DNA of 64,000 nt from CAYRNR01 sp964425605. Lineage in GTDB: Bacteria; Myxococcota_A; UBA796; UBA9615; CAYRNR01. The stretch covers positions 6,750 to 70,749 of the forward strand of contig CAYRNR010000027.1 in the NCBI GenBank assembly GCA_964425605.1, written 5' to 3'. Position numbers and translations under genes: made by a program. Every line of letters begins with the position of its first letter. Positions within the stretch are counted from its first letter, which is position 1. Under the pieces are notes generated by a model. It searched no databases. It was not told the origin of the DNA and worked only from the letters and a program-made list of their open reading frames with translations. This document shows, piece after piece, positions 8,922 through 19,723 of this stretch.

Positions 8922-9317
8922 CTGCCCCTGGAGGAGGGCCCGGGCAGCATCGGGCAGCCGCGTGGGTCGGCCGTCGGCGCCGACCGCCGCCAGCCGGGTG
9001 GACGCGCTCAGGATCACGTCGCTGCCCCGCCGCACCTCGTAGCCCAGCGTCACGGTCACCGGCGACACCTTCAGCACCGACGTCTCCACCACCAGCTCGT
9101 CGGGGAACCTCGCCGGCGTGCGGAACCGCATCTGCGCATCCACCACCACCAGGCCGAACCCCGTCTCCTCCAGGGTCCCCGGGGTCATCCCGCCCTCCAC
9201 GAACATGGCGATGCGGGCGCGCTCGAGGTAGACCAGCAGCTTCGAGTGGTGGACGATGCCGTACATGTCCACCTCGTCGAAGGCGACTCGGATCGGGGTG
9301 CGGTGGGGCTCGGTCAT
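8907..9317 (-). CDS. Hotdog-fold acyl-CoA thioesterase (YbgC/FadM type)
   Basis: 136 aa, a typical length for 4-hydroxybenzoyl-CoA thioesterase-like single hotdog domains. The signature D-x-x-x-x-G-I-V-H-H, with Tyr and E-x-A-R following (DEVDMYGIVHHSKLLVYLE), is near the N-terminus and contains the probable catalytic Asp. ATG at 9317 was chosen because it gives the canonical family N-terminus. Expected reaction: hydrolysis of acyl-CoA to free acid and CoA in the cytoplasm. Chain-length preference cannot be read from the sequence. Confidence 0.85.
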   Translation of the reverse strand: MTEPHRTPIRVAFDEVDMYGIVHHSKLLVYLERARIAMFVEGGMTPGTLEETGFGLVVVDAQMRFRTPARFPDELVVETSVLKVSPVTVTLGYEVRRGSDVILSASTRLAAVGADGRPTRLPDAARALLQGQLVPV

Positions 9318-9418
9318 GGGGCGATTCTCGGCCGTCGAGCCGTGCGAGGCAAGGAATCCACGGCGGGTTTGAATCGTTGTGAGGCTATGATGACTCTTGT
9401 CCTTACAGGAGGTACACG

Positions 9419-9622
9419 ATGGCCGGCTGGCTGAAGCGACGCTGGAAGGGAGTGGCGGGTGGACTCGTGGGAGGCGGGATCGGCGTGGCCTTCGCGCTGA
9501 CCATCGGCTGCAAGGGCCACTGATTCTACACATCGAACCCGGCGGTCGCCGGGTTGCTCGGAGCGGCCATCGGAGCCTCGTTCCTGTCGGCGCTGGACAA
9601 GCCGCCGGAGAGCCCCGGGTAG
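9419..9622 (+). CDS. Probable small membrane selenoprotein (in-frame UGA at codon 35)
   Basis: 67 codons from ATG 9419 to TAG 9620-9622, with UGA (9521-9523) at codon 35. AGGAGG (9408-9413) sits five bases before the ATG. The first half has a basic start and a Gly-rich hydrophobic helix ending in GCKGH; the second half continues in the same frame as FYTSNPAVAGLLGAAIGAS and a second helix. Small two-helix proteins of the family I recall as DUF6132 carry G-C-x(3,4)-C-P-I-T-S-N-P at this spot, so the UGA falls on a conserved Cys position. A SECIS-like hairpin follows the UGA. A plain 34-aa peptide, a nonsense mutation or a TGG-to-TGA sequencing error are the alternatives. Function is unknown; a thiol/selenol role in the membrane is an inference. 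Confidence 0.65.
9536..9555 (+). promoter_or_regulatory. Putative bacterial SECIS element
   Basis: Perfect 8-bp stem with a four-base loop: AACCCGGC-GGTC-GCCGGGTT. Twelve bases separate it from the UGA at 9521-9523 and 20 separate the UGA from the first loop G. The E. coli fdhF SECIS has about 11 bases of spacing and the same GGUC loop, and published bacterial SECIS rules ask for a G in the first two loop positions 16-37 bases after the UGA. No U-tract follows, so it is not an intrinsic terminator. The bulged U of fdhF is missing. Confidence 0.6.
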
Positions 9623-9680
9623 TCCCGCCAAGACAAACGTTTCCCCTCTCCTCTCCCCGCCGCCACGGTACGATCACTCC

Positions 9681-11186
9681 ATGCGCTACCTCATCGCGAT
9701 CCTTCTGATGGTTCCTTCCACGTTCGCGTGGTCCATGCCCCTGCCCTGCGGCACCCCGCTCATGCTCGCCGCCGGGGGTACGCGCGACCGCCCCGAGTGC
9801 GACACCTGGACGGAGTCGTCCTTCTACCCGATCCGGGTGCATTACTCGTACGGGGAGGAGGAGGCGGCCGCGGTGACGCTGGAGGCCGCGGAGCTCTCCT
9901 GGCAGATGCAGGTGGAGGAGTGGGGATGGGCCGAGCCAGGCAGCGACGACGGCCTGGGCGGCTCGGACGCCGTGGACTACTACCTCGCCGACACCCAGTT
10001 CGGCGGCTACGTCTCGCCCGACGACTGGTGGGAGACGTCCACGCAGGCCCAGTGCGCCGGGCACGTCGTGATCAACCGCGCGATGGATCTGGACTCGATG
10101 CGCATCACCGTGCCCCACGAGTTCAACCACGTCCTGCAGCTGTGGACCGACTGCGCCGAGGACCCGCAGATGCTCGAGGCCTCGGCCGTGTTCGCCCAGG
10201 ACTGGGTCTACCCCGAGCTGGGGAGCGCCTGGGGCTTCGCCGCGGGCTACCAGGAGGGGTACTACCGCTCCCTGGACTACTACGCCTACGCCGAGCCTCC
10301 CCAGTATGGTTCGTTCATCTTCCTGCAGTACGTGGCCGAGCGGTTCGCCGACGGGACGCCGGTGTCGGCCCGGGAGATCTGGGATGACTCGATCCAGGGG
10401 GACTTCGGCAACTCCAACACCTGGATGGCCGCCCTGGAGCGCTGGTTCGAGGGCCACTGGATCGACGACCTGGCCGAACCGTCCGGCGACGAGACGTACA
10501 CCGAGGTCGCCTGGCGCGAGTTCAGCGAGTGGCGCTACTTCCTGGGGGCCAACTGGATCGAGGGCTACCTCGAGCACGGCCACCCCGACAACTTGCACTA
10601 CGGCATCGAACTCCCCATAGCCGGCACCGCGAGCCTGGCGTCCCTCGAGCAAGGCCCCGTGGATATCGATCTGGCCCACGCCATGGGCGAGCTGAGCTCG
10701 GCAGCGGTCCTGATCCGGCACCCGGACGAGGGCTGGGTCGTCCACGCAGACCTGACCGCCGACACCGACTCCGAGCGATGGGCCCTCTCCTTGATCAGCC
10801 TCGACACCTCCACCGAGTCCGTGATGGAGCGGGTGATCGGCGATATCGCGTCCGGCGAGGCCCACGCCTCGACCGAGGTGCTGCCCGGAGTCGACAACGT
10901 CCTCGCGGTGATCGCCCAGGTCGGCGACGGCACCCTGGATCCCAGGCAGGACGACTGGTCCGGGGACGAGGCACAGGTCCAGATCTGGATCGAGGGATAC
11001 GAGACGGACGACGACGACGACGACGACACGGCCGGCGACGACGACGACGATGGCGGCGACTCCTTGCTGCCGGGCGTCGACGAGGGCGACGGGTGTGGTG
11101 CGTGCACCACGGGCCCCCGACGTCCGGTCGGTGCGACGGCGCTCCTGACGCTGCTCGTGGCTGCCTTCTACCGACGAACGCGGTAG
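9681..11186 (+). CDS. Secreted HExxH metalloprotease-like protein with MYXO-CTERM-like tail
   Basis: 501 aa. Signal peptide at 1-18 (LIAILLMVPSTFAWS). The zinc motif is HEFNH at residues 146-150, with a candidate third ligand Glu in MLEASAVFAQD about 16 residues later, as in gluzincin-like putative metalloproteases of myxobacteria. The C-terminus carries an Asp-rich spacer (two acidic runs), a Cys pair (GCGACTT), a hydrophobic helix (GATALLTLLVAAFY) and RRTR. That is the layout of the MYXO-CTERM sorting tag, which predicts transfer to the outer surface. Ten bases separate it from the CstA-type gene. Substrate unknown. Confidence 0.75.
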   Translation: MRYLIAILLMVPSTFAWSMPLPCGTPLMLAAGGTRDRPECDTWTESSFYPIRVHYSYGEEEAAAVTLEAAELSWQMQVEEWGWAEPGSDDGLGGSDAVDYYLADTQFGGYVSPDDWWETSTQAQCAGHVVINRAMDLDSMRITVPHEFNHVLQLWTDCAEDPQMLEASAVFAQDWVYPELGSAWGFAAGYQEGYYRSLDYYAYAEPPQYGSFIFLQYVAERFADGTPVSAREIWDDSIQGDFGNSNTWMAALERWFEGHWIDDLAEPSGDETYTEVAWREFSEWRYFLGANWIEGYLEHGHPDNLHYGIELPIAGTASLASLEQGPVDIDLAHAMGELSSAAVLIRHPDEGWVVHADLTADTDSERWALSLISLDTSTESVMERVIGDIASGEAHASTEVLPGVDNVLAVIAQVGDGTLDPRQDDWSGDEAQVQIWIEGYETDDDDDDDTAGDDDDDGGDSLLPGVDEGDGCGACTTGPRRPVGATALLTLLVAAFYRRTR

Positions 11187-11196
11187 AACTCTCCGT

Positions 11197-12794
11197 ATGA
11201 ACGTCCTGCACCTGCTCGCCGCCGGGTACGCCACCCTGGCCGCCGGGTACGCCGGCCTCGGCGCCTCCATCCGGTCGGTCGTGCGCCCCGACGAGGAGCG
11301 CCCCACGCCCGCGACGCAGGCCGCCGATGGCCGCGACTTCGTCCCGACCCGGCCCCTGGTGCTGTTCGGCCACCACTACATGTCCATCGCCGGCACGTCG
11401 CCGATCATCGCCTCCATCGTGGGGCTGGTCTGGGGGTGGCTGCCCGCGGTGCTGTGGATGATCGTCGGAGTGATCCTGCTGGGGGGCGTGCACGACTACT
11501 TCGCCCTGATGACGTCCGTGCGCCACGGCGGGCGGTCCATGGGCGAGGTCGTCCGCGAGCGGCTGGGCCCCGCGTCCGGGCTGATGGCGTCGCTGGTGCT
11601 CGCGCTGGGCGGCATCCTCGTCTACGCCATCTTCCTGTACGTGATCATCAACACGCTGGTGTCCACGCCCACCGCGGCGTTTCCCACGCTGGCGCTGATC
11701 CCCATCGCCGTGGGCTGCGGGCTGATGCTGCGCGCCGGCCTCCCCCTGAGCGTCACCACGGCGGTGGGCGTGCTGGCGGTGGGGCTGTGCACCTGGATCG
11801 GCGTGGTGTACCTGCCCATCGCCCTGGCCGCGCCCTGGTGGGCCGCGATCTTCGTGGGCTACACCTTCGTGGCCATCTACACGCCGGTGTGGATCCTGCT
11901 GCAACCCCGGGACTACCTCAACAGCAGCGTCCTGGCCGTGGGGCTGGTGCTGGGCCTGGCCGGGCTCGTGGTCGGCCGCCCGGAGATCCAGCTCGAGGCG
12001 TTCGTGTCCTACGACTCGGAGCGGGGCCCCCTCTGGCCCATGCTCTTCGTCACCATCAGCTGCGGCGCGGCCAGCGGCTGGCACTCCCTGATCGCCGCGG
12101 GCACCACCTCGAAGCAGCTGCGCAGCGAGGGGCACGCCTTCCCCGTGGCCTACGGCGGCATGCAGGGCGAGACCGTGCTGGCCCTGCTCTCGGCGACCAT
12201 GATCGCCTCGGCGTACAGCTACGACGAGTTCAAGGAGAAGGTCTACGGCGGCAGCGTCCAGGTGGGTGAGGCGTTCGCCATGGCCCTGGGCCGGTCCATG
12301 GGACACCTGGGCATCCCAGAGGTCGTCGGCTCCACCATCGGCGCGCTGGCCCTCGCCGCGCTGACGCTGACCACGCTGGACAGCTTCGCCCGTACCGGCC
12401 GCTACGTGGTCCAGGAACTGGGTGGGCGCACTCCCCTCTCCCGGCCCCTCGTCGCCAGCGGCTTCGTCACCCTCGCTGGCTTCCTGTTGTACTGGAAGGT
12501 GCCGTTCATGGACCTGTGGAACGGCCTGGTGCTCGGCGGGTTGCTGCTGCTGTTGCTGCCGTTTTGCGTCCTGCTGGTGATGCACCGCGCCGAGGGGCGG
12601 AAGGTGGGCCTACCCCAGCTCCTCCACATCGCCCTGCCCCTCGCGTTCCTGGTGCCCACCACCATCGCAGGGCTGGTCTACCTCCTGCGCAAGTACCTGA
12701 TGGCGGACGAGATCGAGTGGATCAGCGCCGGGCTGGTGCTGTTCCTGATGGCGCTGCTGGTGGCCCTGGCCGTGGACGTGGGGCGACGGCTGAT

Positions 12795-12807
<13 letters not shown>
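11197..12807 (+). CDS. cstA: CstA/BtsT-family peptide/pyruvate transporter
   Basis: 536 aa with many hydrophobic segments. Family blocks are clear: LFGHHYMSIAGTSPI at about 50-65, GVHDYFALMTSVRHGGRSMGE, LQPRDYLN and CGAASGWHSLIAAGTTSKQ. CstA was found as a carbon-starvation protein for peptide uptake; BtsT and CstA of E. coli transport pyruvate. The protein is shorter than E. coli CstA (about 700 aa) and resembles compact homologues. It starts 10 bp after the metalloprotease gene. The end overlaps the convergent MopE-like lipoprotein by 13 bp. Substrate is not decided by sequence. Confidence 0.85.
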
Positions 12808-15533
<2,726 letters not shown>

Positions 15534-15670
15534 GGAGTACCTCTCTGGTCTCGAATCAGCGTCGTATTGTACACGCTCGAGCGCGAGCGCCCGAATCTTG
15601 TGCGCGGGGGCTACTGTCCTGGTGCGCGCGAAGTCTTTGACGTGGCGGCGGTGGCGTGGAGGATCCACCC

Positions 15671-16306
15671 ATGGCCTCCGCCTCCAGCCTCGCCCTCGCC
15701 GTCGCCGTGCTCGCGCTCGCCGGCGGGCTCGCCGCGGTCCGGTTCGAGCCGGTGGAGGTCCACACCCTCGCCACCTGCGCGGTGCTGCTGCTGGGCGGGG
15801 TTCTCGTCGCGCGCGACCGGCGCCCGGGCTGGCTCCCGGTCCCCGGCCGCTGGTACACCCCCGCCGCGCTCTCCGCCGGCCTGTCGCTCGTGTCCGCGGC
15901 CGCGCTGTTCGGTCTCCTCCACGTCGACGCCGGCGCACGGATTCCGGCGCTGCAGGGTGTCCTGGTCGTCCTCGCGGTGCCGGTCGCCGAGGAGATCTTC
16001 TTCCGCGGCGCGCTGCTGAGGCTGGCCCCCGGCCACCGGGCCGCGTCCGTCGTCGCGTCGGCGTGCGCCTTCGGGCTCATGCACCACGCCCTCGGGTGGC
16101 CCCAGGTCTGGATGATGACCGCGGCGGGAGCGCTCCTGGGCACCCTGGCCGTCCTCACACGATCGGTCGCGCTGCCGATCGTGGTCCACTGCGCGTACAA
16201 CGCGCTGGCGGTGGCCTACCGCGAACAGGTCCCAGTGGCGTTGCTCCTACCTCTGGTGGCGGGCTTCGGGCTATCCTTCGGCAGCTGGTGGAGGAGTCGA
16301 GATTGA
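15671..16306 (+). CDS. CPBP-family intramembrane protease
   Basis: 211 aa from ATG 15671, which has GGAGG at 15658-15662. Six or so hydrophobic helices. Motif 1 is EEIFFRG (Glu107, Glu108, Arg112), motif 2 is FGLMHHALG (His138/139) and motif 3 is HCAYNALA (His173, Asn177): the CPBP/Abi glutamic protease core seen in Rce1-like enzymes. CPBP proteases called myxosortases are reported to process MYXO-CTERM tails, and two such tagged proteins occur in this window, so this is a candidate sorting enzyme. Its stop overlaps the start of the radical SAM gene, so its product may instead serve that neighbour. The family assignment is firm; the substrate is inference. Confidence 0.85.
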   Translation: MASASSLALAVAVLALAGGLAAVRFEPVEVHTLATCAVLLLGGVLVARDRRPGWLPVPGRWYTPAALSAGLSLVSAAALFGLLHVDAGARIPALQGVLVVLAVPVAEEIFFRGALLRLAPGHRAASVVASACAFGLMHHALGWPQVWMMTAAGALLGTLAVLTRSVALPIVVHCAYNALAVAYREQVPVALLLPLVAGFGLSFGSWWRSRD

Positions 16307-17658
16307 GCAGACCCAGGGCCCGCGCACCGGATCTCGTGGAGCGGCGCGGTGAGCGCCACCTGCTGGTCTGGGCCGAGGCAGGCGCGTGGCTGGTGGGCGA
16401 CGGCCAGCTCGTGGAGCTCGTGAGACGCCTCGACGGCCGCGATCCGCTGATCCGGGTGGCGCGCGACCTGGCGCGTCGTTGGCGCCGTCCTGAGCAGGAG
16501 GTGACGGCGGAGGTGGGCCAGGCCGTGGACGCGCTGCGGTCCCTGGGGGTGATCGGCCCCGTCCGCGCCGTGGACGACACCGTGTCCATCGCCAACGTCA
16601 CGGTGAACGTCACCAACCGCTGCAACCTGCGCTGCACGCACTGCTACAACGCGCCCGACCGTGAGGAGCTCGGCGCCCTCGAGCTCACCGAGGGGTTGCA
16701 GGGAATCCGGCCGGCGCTCGCGGATGGCGCCTCGCTGATCCTCCTCGGGGGCGAGCCCCTGCTCGCTCCGGACCGCCTCGAGGTGATCGTCCGGGGGACC
16801 CGCGATCTCTTCGACGTCCCACCGATGCTCTCGACCAACGGCACGCTGGTGGACGAACCCATGGCCAGGCGCCTCGCCGGGCTCGATGTGGACGTGCAGG
16901 TCTCCCTGGACGGTCCCGACGCCGCGACCCACGATCCGATCCGCGGCGAGGGCACCTTCGACCGCGCCTTGCGCGGCGTGAGGTTGCTGGGGGAAGCCGG
17001 CCTCGGGGTGACGTTGAGCATGGTCTACGACCGCGACAACCTGGACCGGATGGAGGCCTACCTGGACCTCGCCCTGGCGCTGGACGCCCGGGAGGTCCGG
17101 TTCATCCCGCTGAGGTTGATCGGCCGCGCCGCTGCTGAGCCCGGGCGCGCCCCGGACCAGCTGGCGGCCCTGCACCACGTGCTGGACCTGCTGGACCGTC
17201 GACCCGAGGCCCGCGCCCTGCTCCACCGCGACTTCTTCACCATCACCCGCGAGGTCTGCCGCCGCGGCGGCGCGCGGACCAGCTGCGGCATCGGTCGAAA
17301 GGTCGTCTTCCTGGACGCCGACGGCAGCGTGTACCCGTGCCCCAACCACCGGCTCGAGGCTTTCTGCTGCGGCAACGTCCAGCAGCGAACCCTGGCCGAC
17401 ATCGTGCGCGACTCGCAGGTGATGAACGCGGTGCGCCGGGACTACCACGTGGACCGCTACCCGGCGTGCCGCGGCTGTCTTGTACGCTCCTGGTGCGCGG
17501 GAGACTGTCGAGGTGAGGTGCTCTCCTTGTGCGGAGACGTCCGCGGCGACGCCCCCCACTGCGAGCAGATGCGCCAGCTCGTGGTCGAGCTGATGTGGCT
17601 GACGGCCGACGGTGATCCCCGCCTGGCGGCCCCGGCCGCCGGAGAAACGTTCGTCTGA
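16303..17658 (+). CDS. Radical SAM/SPASM protein with N-terminal PqqD-like (RRE) domain
   Basis: 451 aa from TTG 16303; GGAGGAG at 16290-16296 is ideally placed and the TTGA overlap couples it to the CPBP gene. Residues about 10-90 look like a PqqD-like peptide-recognition domain. The radical SAM core starts with CNLRCTHC (Cys107, Cys111, Cys114), followed by LLGGEPLL and LSMVYD. The C-terminus has a SPASM-type Cys set (SCGIGRK, YPCPN, CCGN, CRGCLVRSWCAGDC) for extra Fe-S clusters. Enzymes of this build modify ribosomally made peptides or proteins. No short precursor peptide is obvious; the protein encoded next is the best available candidate substrate. Confidence 0.85.
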   Translation: MSRPRARAPDLVERRGERHLLVWAEAGAWLVGDGQLVELVRRLDGRDPLIRVARDLARRWRRPEQEVTAEVGQAVDALRSLGVIGPVRAVDDTVSIANVTVNVTNRCNLRCTHCYNAPDREELGALELTEGLQGIRPALADGASLILLGGEPLLAPDRLEVIVRGTRDLFDVPPMLSTNGTLVDEPMARRLAGLDVDVQVSLDGPDAATHDPIRGEGTFDRALRGVRLLGEAGLGVTLSMVYDRDNLDRMEAYLDLALALDAREVRFIPLRLIGRAAAEPGRAPDQLAALHHVLDLLDRRPEARALLHRDFFTITREVCRRGGARTSCGIGRKVVFLDADGSVYPCPNHRLEAFCCGNVQQRTLADIVRDSQVMNAVRRDYHVDRYPACRGCLVRSWCAGDCRGEVLSLCGDVRGDAPHCEQMRQLVVELMWLTADGDPRLAAPAAGETFV

Positions 17659-17671
17659 CCTCGACGGCCCG

Positions 17672-17692
17672 GCAAGGTGGCATCGACCTTGC
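17672..17692 (+). other. Short inverted repeat in the leader of the next gene
   Basis: GCAAGGT and ACCTTGC form a perfect 7-bp stem with a 7-nt loop, 14 bases after the radical SAM stop and about 38 bases before the next ATG. No U-tract follows. It may be an operator or RNA-processing hairpin; this is only a structural observation. Confidence 0.35.
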
Positions 17693-17729
17693 AACTGTCG
17701 GACGGCAAATCGAACCGTGGAGGACGACG

Positions 17730-18755
17730 ATGAAGATCTTCGCAGCGAGCGCCACCGACGCAGCCGACACCTTCCTGCACGCCGGGTACATCTCGGCGCA
17801 GCCGTCGGCCCAGATCCTCGAGTATCCGACCCTGGCCGATACCGCCAACACCGGTACGGCCATGAGCCTGGACGAGGCGTTCCGGCTGGCCGCCCCGGCC
17901 ACGAACGAGGCCGCCGTAGGTCTCTTCCCCGGCCTGGTGGAGACCCTCGGGGTCGCGGCCCCTCACCTGCTCGGACTGGCCGCCCTCGCTGCGGTCGTGG
18001 CGTTGCTCGCCCGGTACGCGCGCCAGGTCCCGGCGAAGGCATCTGCGATGGGCGCGGTCCTGGTGCTCGCCGCGTGCGTGGAGGCGCCGTGGGAGGACAT
18101 CGAGCCCGAGGAGACCGAGAACCCCGAGACCTACACCTCGGCGCTGCTGCACTCGGTGGTCAAGGAGGGGCTGATGGACCACCACTTCACCGACGGTGAG
18201 GTGGGGAGCCTCGCCGAGCTCGCCGACAGCGTGGCCCTGCCGGTGGACGAGCCCAGCGATGCCATGGCCTACGTGCTCGAGACCTACGGCCTCGACGGGT
18301 GGGGCAACGAGATGACCCTGGAGGTACCCGACGAGGATCACTACGACGTGATCAGCGCGGGGCCCGACGGGGAGCCGGACACGGAGGACGACGTGTCGGC
18401 GACCTTCGACGTGTCCGACGCGTACGAGGTGGACCGCACCTTCTATCTGTCGCGCGAGGCCGACGTGCTGAGGTTGGCCATCCGCTCCGGGGGCGAGTCC
18501 TCCAACTCGTGGAGCGATTCCCTCGGCGGCTACGAGCACCAGAGCGGAGACTCCGGCGGCTACTGCTTCGACGAAAAGTTCTACTGCGTGCCCATCACCG
18601 AGACCTTCCTCGTCGAGAACTACGAGATGTTCTGGGGCTCTGACGAGGAGCGGGACTGGGCCGCGGTGGTGGCCGAGATCGAGGCGTTCTACGCGGGCTT
18701 CGTGACCGAGACCGATCCGGATCCCATCGTGATGCAGGTCTTCGAGCAGGCCTGA
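17730..18755 (+). CDS. Membrane protein with GspG-like Ca-binding C-terminal segment, possible radical SAM partner
   Basis: 341 aa, ATG with GGAGG close upstream. Unusual build: about 70 soluble Ala-rich residues without a signal peptide, two hydrophobic helices (GVAAPHLLGLAALAAVVALL, then MGAVLVLAAC ending like a lipobox at about Cys116), then an acidic domain. Residues about 190-230 (GLDGWGNEM, YDVISAGPDGEPDTEDDV) match the Ca-binding C-terminal loop of the type II secretion pseudopilin GspG and its relatives. The last third is rich in Tyr, Phe and acidic residues. It follows the radical SAM gene by 71 bp. Whether it is modified, anchored or cut by its two upstream neighbours is unknown. 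A simpler reading is a lipoprotein starting at an internal codon. Confidence 0.6.
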   Translation: MKIFAASATDAADTFLHAGYISAQPSAQILEYPTLADTANTGTAMSLDEAFRLAAPATNEAAVGLFPGLVETLGVAAPHLLGLAALAAVVALLARYARQVPAKASAMGAVLVLAACVEAPWEDIEPEETENPETYTSALLHSVVKEGLMDHHFTDGEVGSLAELADSVALPVDEPSDAMAYVLETYGLDGWGNEMTLEVPDEDHYDVISAGPDGEPDTEDDVSATFDVSDAYEVDRTFYLSREADVLRLAIRSGGESSNSWSDSLGGYEHQSGDSGGYCFDEKFYCVPITETFLVENYEMFWGSDEERDWAAVVAEIEAFYAGFVTETDPDPIVMQVFEQA

Positions 18756-18771
18756 TCCCCCCCCTGGGTTG

Positions 18772-18791
18772 CGCCAAACCTGGCGGTTTTT
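18772..18791 (+). terminator. Intrinsic terminator after the 17730-18755 gene
   Basis: CGCCA (18772-18776) pairs with TGGCG (18781-18785) over a four-base loop and is followed by G and five T. The stem is short, so termination may be partial. Confidence 0.55.
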
Positions 18792-18837
18792 ACCATTTCC
18801 CCTTTTCCGCTCCTGCGCGCCCTGCGAAGATGATCCC

Positions 18838-19644
18838 ATGGCAGGTGCCCCCAGGAAGCGCGCGCCAGCGAAGAAGGGCGCGAGCAGCCGCAAGACGGCG
18901 AACCGCAAGCCTCCCCGTCGGAGGGCAGCCGCGCGCCGCAAGGCTGGCGCGAGCTGGCCCGGACGCCTCCTGCGCATCCTCGTCGTCGCCACGATCCTGC
19001 TGTTCGCACTGCCGCCGCTGCAGGTGCTCAGCTTGCGGTTCGTGGAGCCCCCCACCACGGGGACGCGCGTCCAGCGCGGGATCGAGGCGATGGCCGAGGG
19101 GCGATGGCCGAGCCACCGCCAGCGGCACCGCGACCTCGATGCGATCTCCCCCGAGCTGGTCCAGGCCGTGCTGATCTCCGAGGACCAGCGCTTCTACCTG
19201 CACGGAGGCTTCGATCTCGACGAGGTGGAGGCCGCCCTGGAGACGCACCGCGACGGCGGACCGCTCCGCGGCGCGTCCACGCTGTCCATGCAGTGCGCGC
19301 GCACCGTGTTCCTGTGGCAGGGACGCAGCTGGTCGCGCAAGGGACTCGAGGCGATCTACACCCTGTGGATGGAGCTGCTCCTGCCCAAGGAGCGCATCCT
19401 GGAGCTGTACCTCAACGAGGCCGAGTGGGGCCCGTCGATCTTCGGTGCCGAGGCCGCGGCCCGGCACCGCTTCGCCTGTGGCGCCGACGACCTGGACCGC
19501 GCTCAGGCGTGCGCCCTCGCTGCGGTGTTGCCGGACCCCGTGCATCGGGATCCGCGGCACCCGTCGGACACGGCGCAGGCCAAGGCGGCCTGGATCCTCC
19601 GCCAGATGGACTACCCCCTGCCGCGGCCGACCGCGGAGCGGTGA
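18838..19644 (+). CDS. mtgA: Monofunctional peptidoglycan glycosyltransferase (GT51)
   Basis: 268 aa. A basic Lys/Arg-rich cytoplasmic tail (about 45 residues) precedes one transmembrane helix (LLRILVVATILLFALPPL). The GT51 domain has all main blocks: EDQRFYLHGGFD with the catalytic Glu, RGASTLSMQCARTVFLW, KGLEAIYTLWMELLLPKERI and ELYLNEAEWG. There is no transpeptidase domain, so it matches MtgA, which polymerises lipid II into glycan strands on the periplasmic face. The ATG at 18838 gives the expected topology. Upstream it is separated from the preceding gene by a terminator. Confidence 0.9.
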   Translation: MAGAPRKRAPAKKGASSRKTANRKPPRRRAAARRKAGASWPGRLLRILVVATILLFALPPLQVLSLRFVEPPTTGTRVQRGIEAMAEGRWPSHRQRHRDLDAISPELVQAVLISEDQRFYLHGGFDLDEVEAALETHRDGGPLRGASTLSMQCARTVFLWQGRSWSRKGLEAIYTLWMELLLPKERILELYLNEAEWGPSIFGAEAAARHRFACGADDLDRAQACALAAVLPDPVHRDPRHPSDTAQAKAAWILRQMDYPLPRPTAER

Positions 19645-19723
19645 GCGCTGCAAACGCGCGGGCGCCCCGGGGCGACGGAGCCGCTGCTACAATGGTCGCG
19701 CAGAGAAACGCCTGGAGGGGAGC

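Noticed and set aside
9536..9555. Intrinsic terminator at the hairpin after the UGA
   Set aside because: No U-tract follows the stem and the same frame continues for another 20 codons with coding-like sequence.
9397..9708. 103-aa open frame overlapping the small selenoprotein candidate in another frame
   Set aside because: It reads through the Shine-Dalgarno and stem-loop as Arg/Gly-rich sequence; the 9419 frame has the ribosome binding site and a recognisable membrane-protein pattern.
19688..19693. TACAAT as a -10 box for the 19724 lipoprotein gene
   Set aside because: No acceptable -35 sequence lies 15-19 bases upstream, so a promoter could not be supported.
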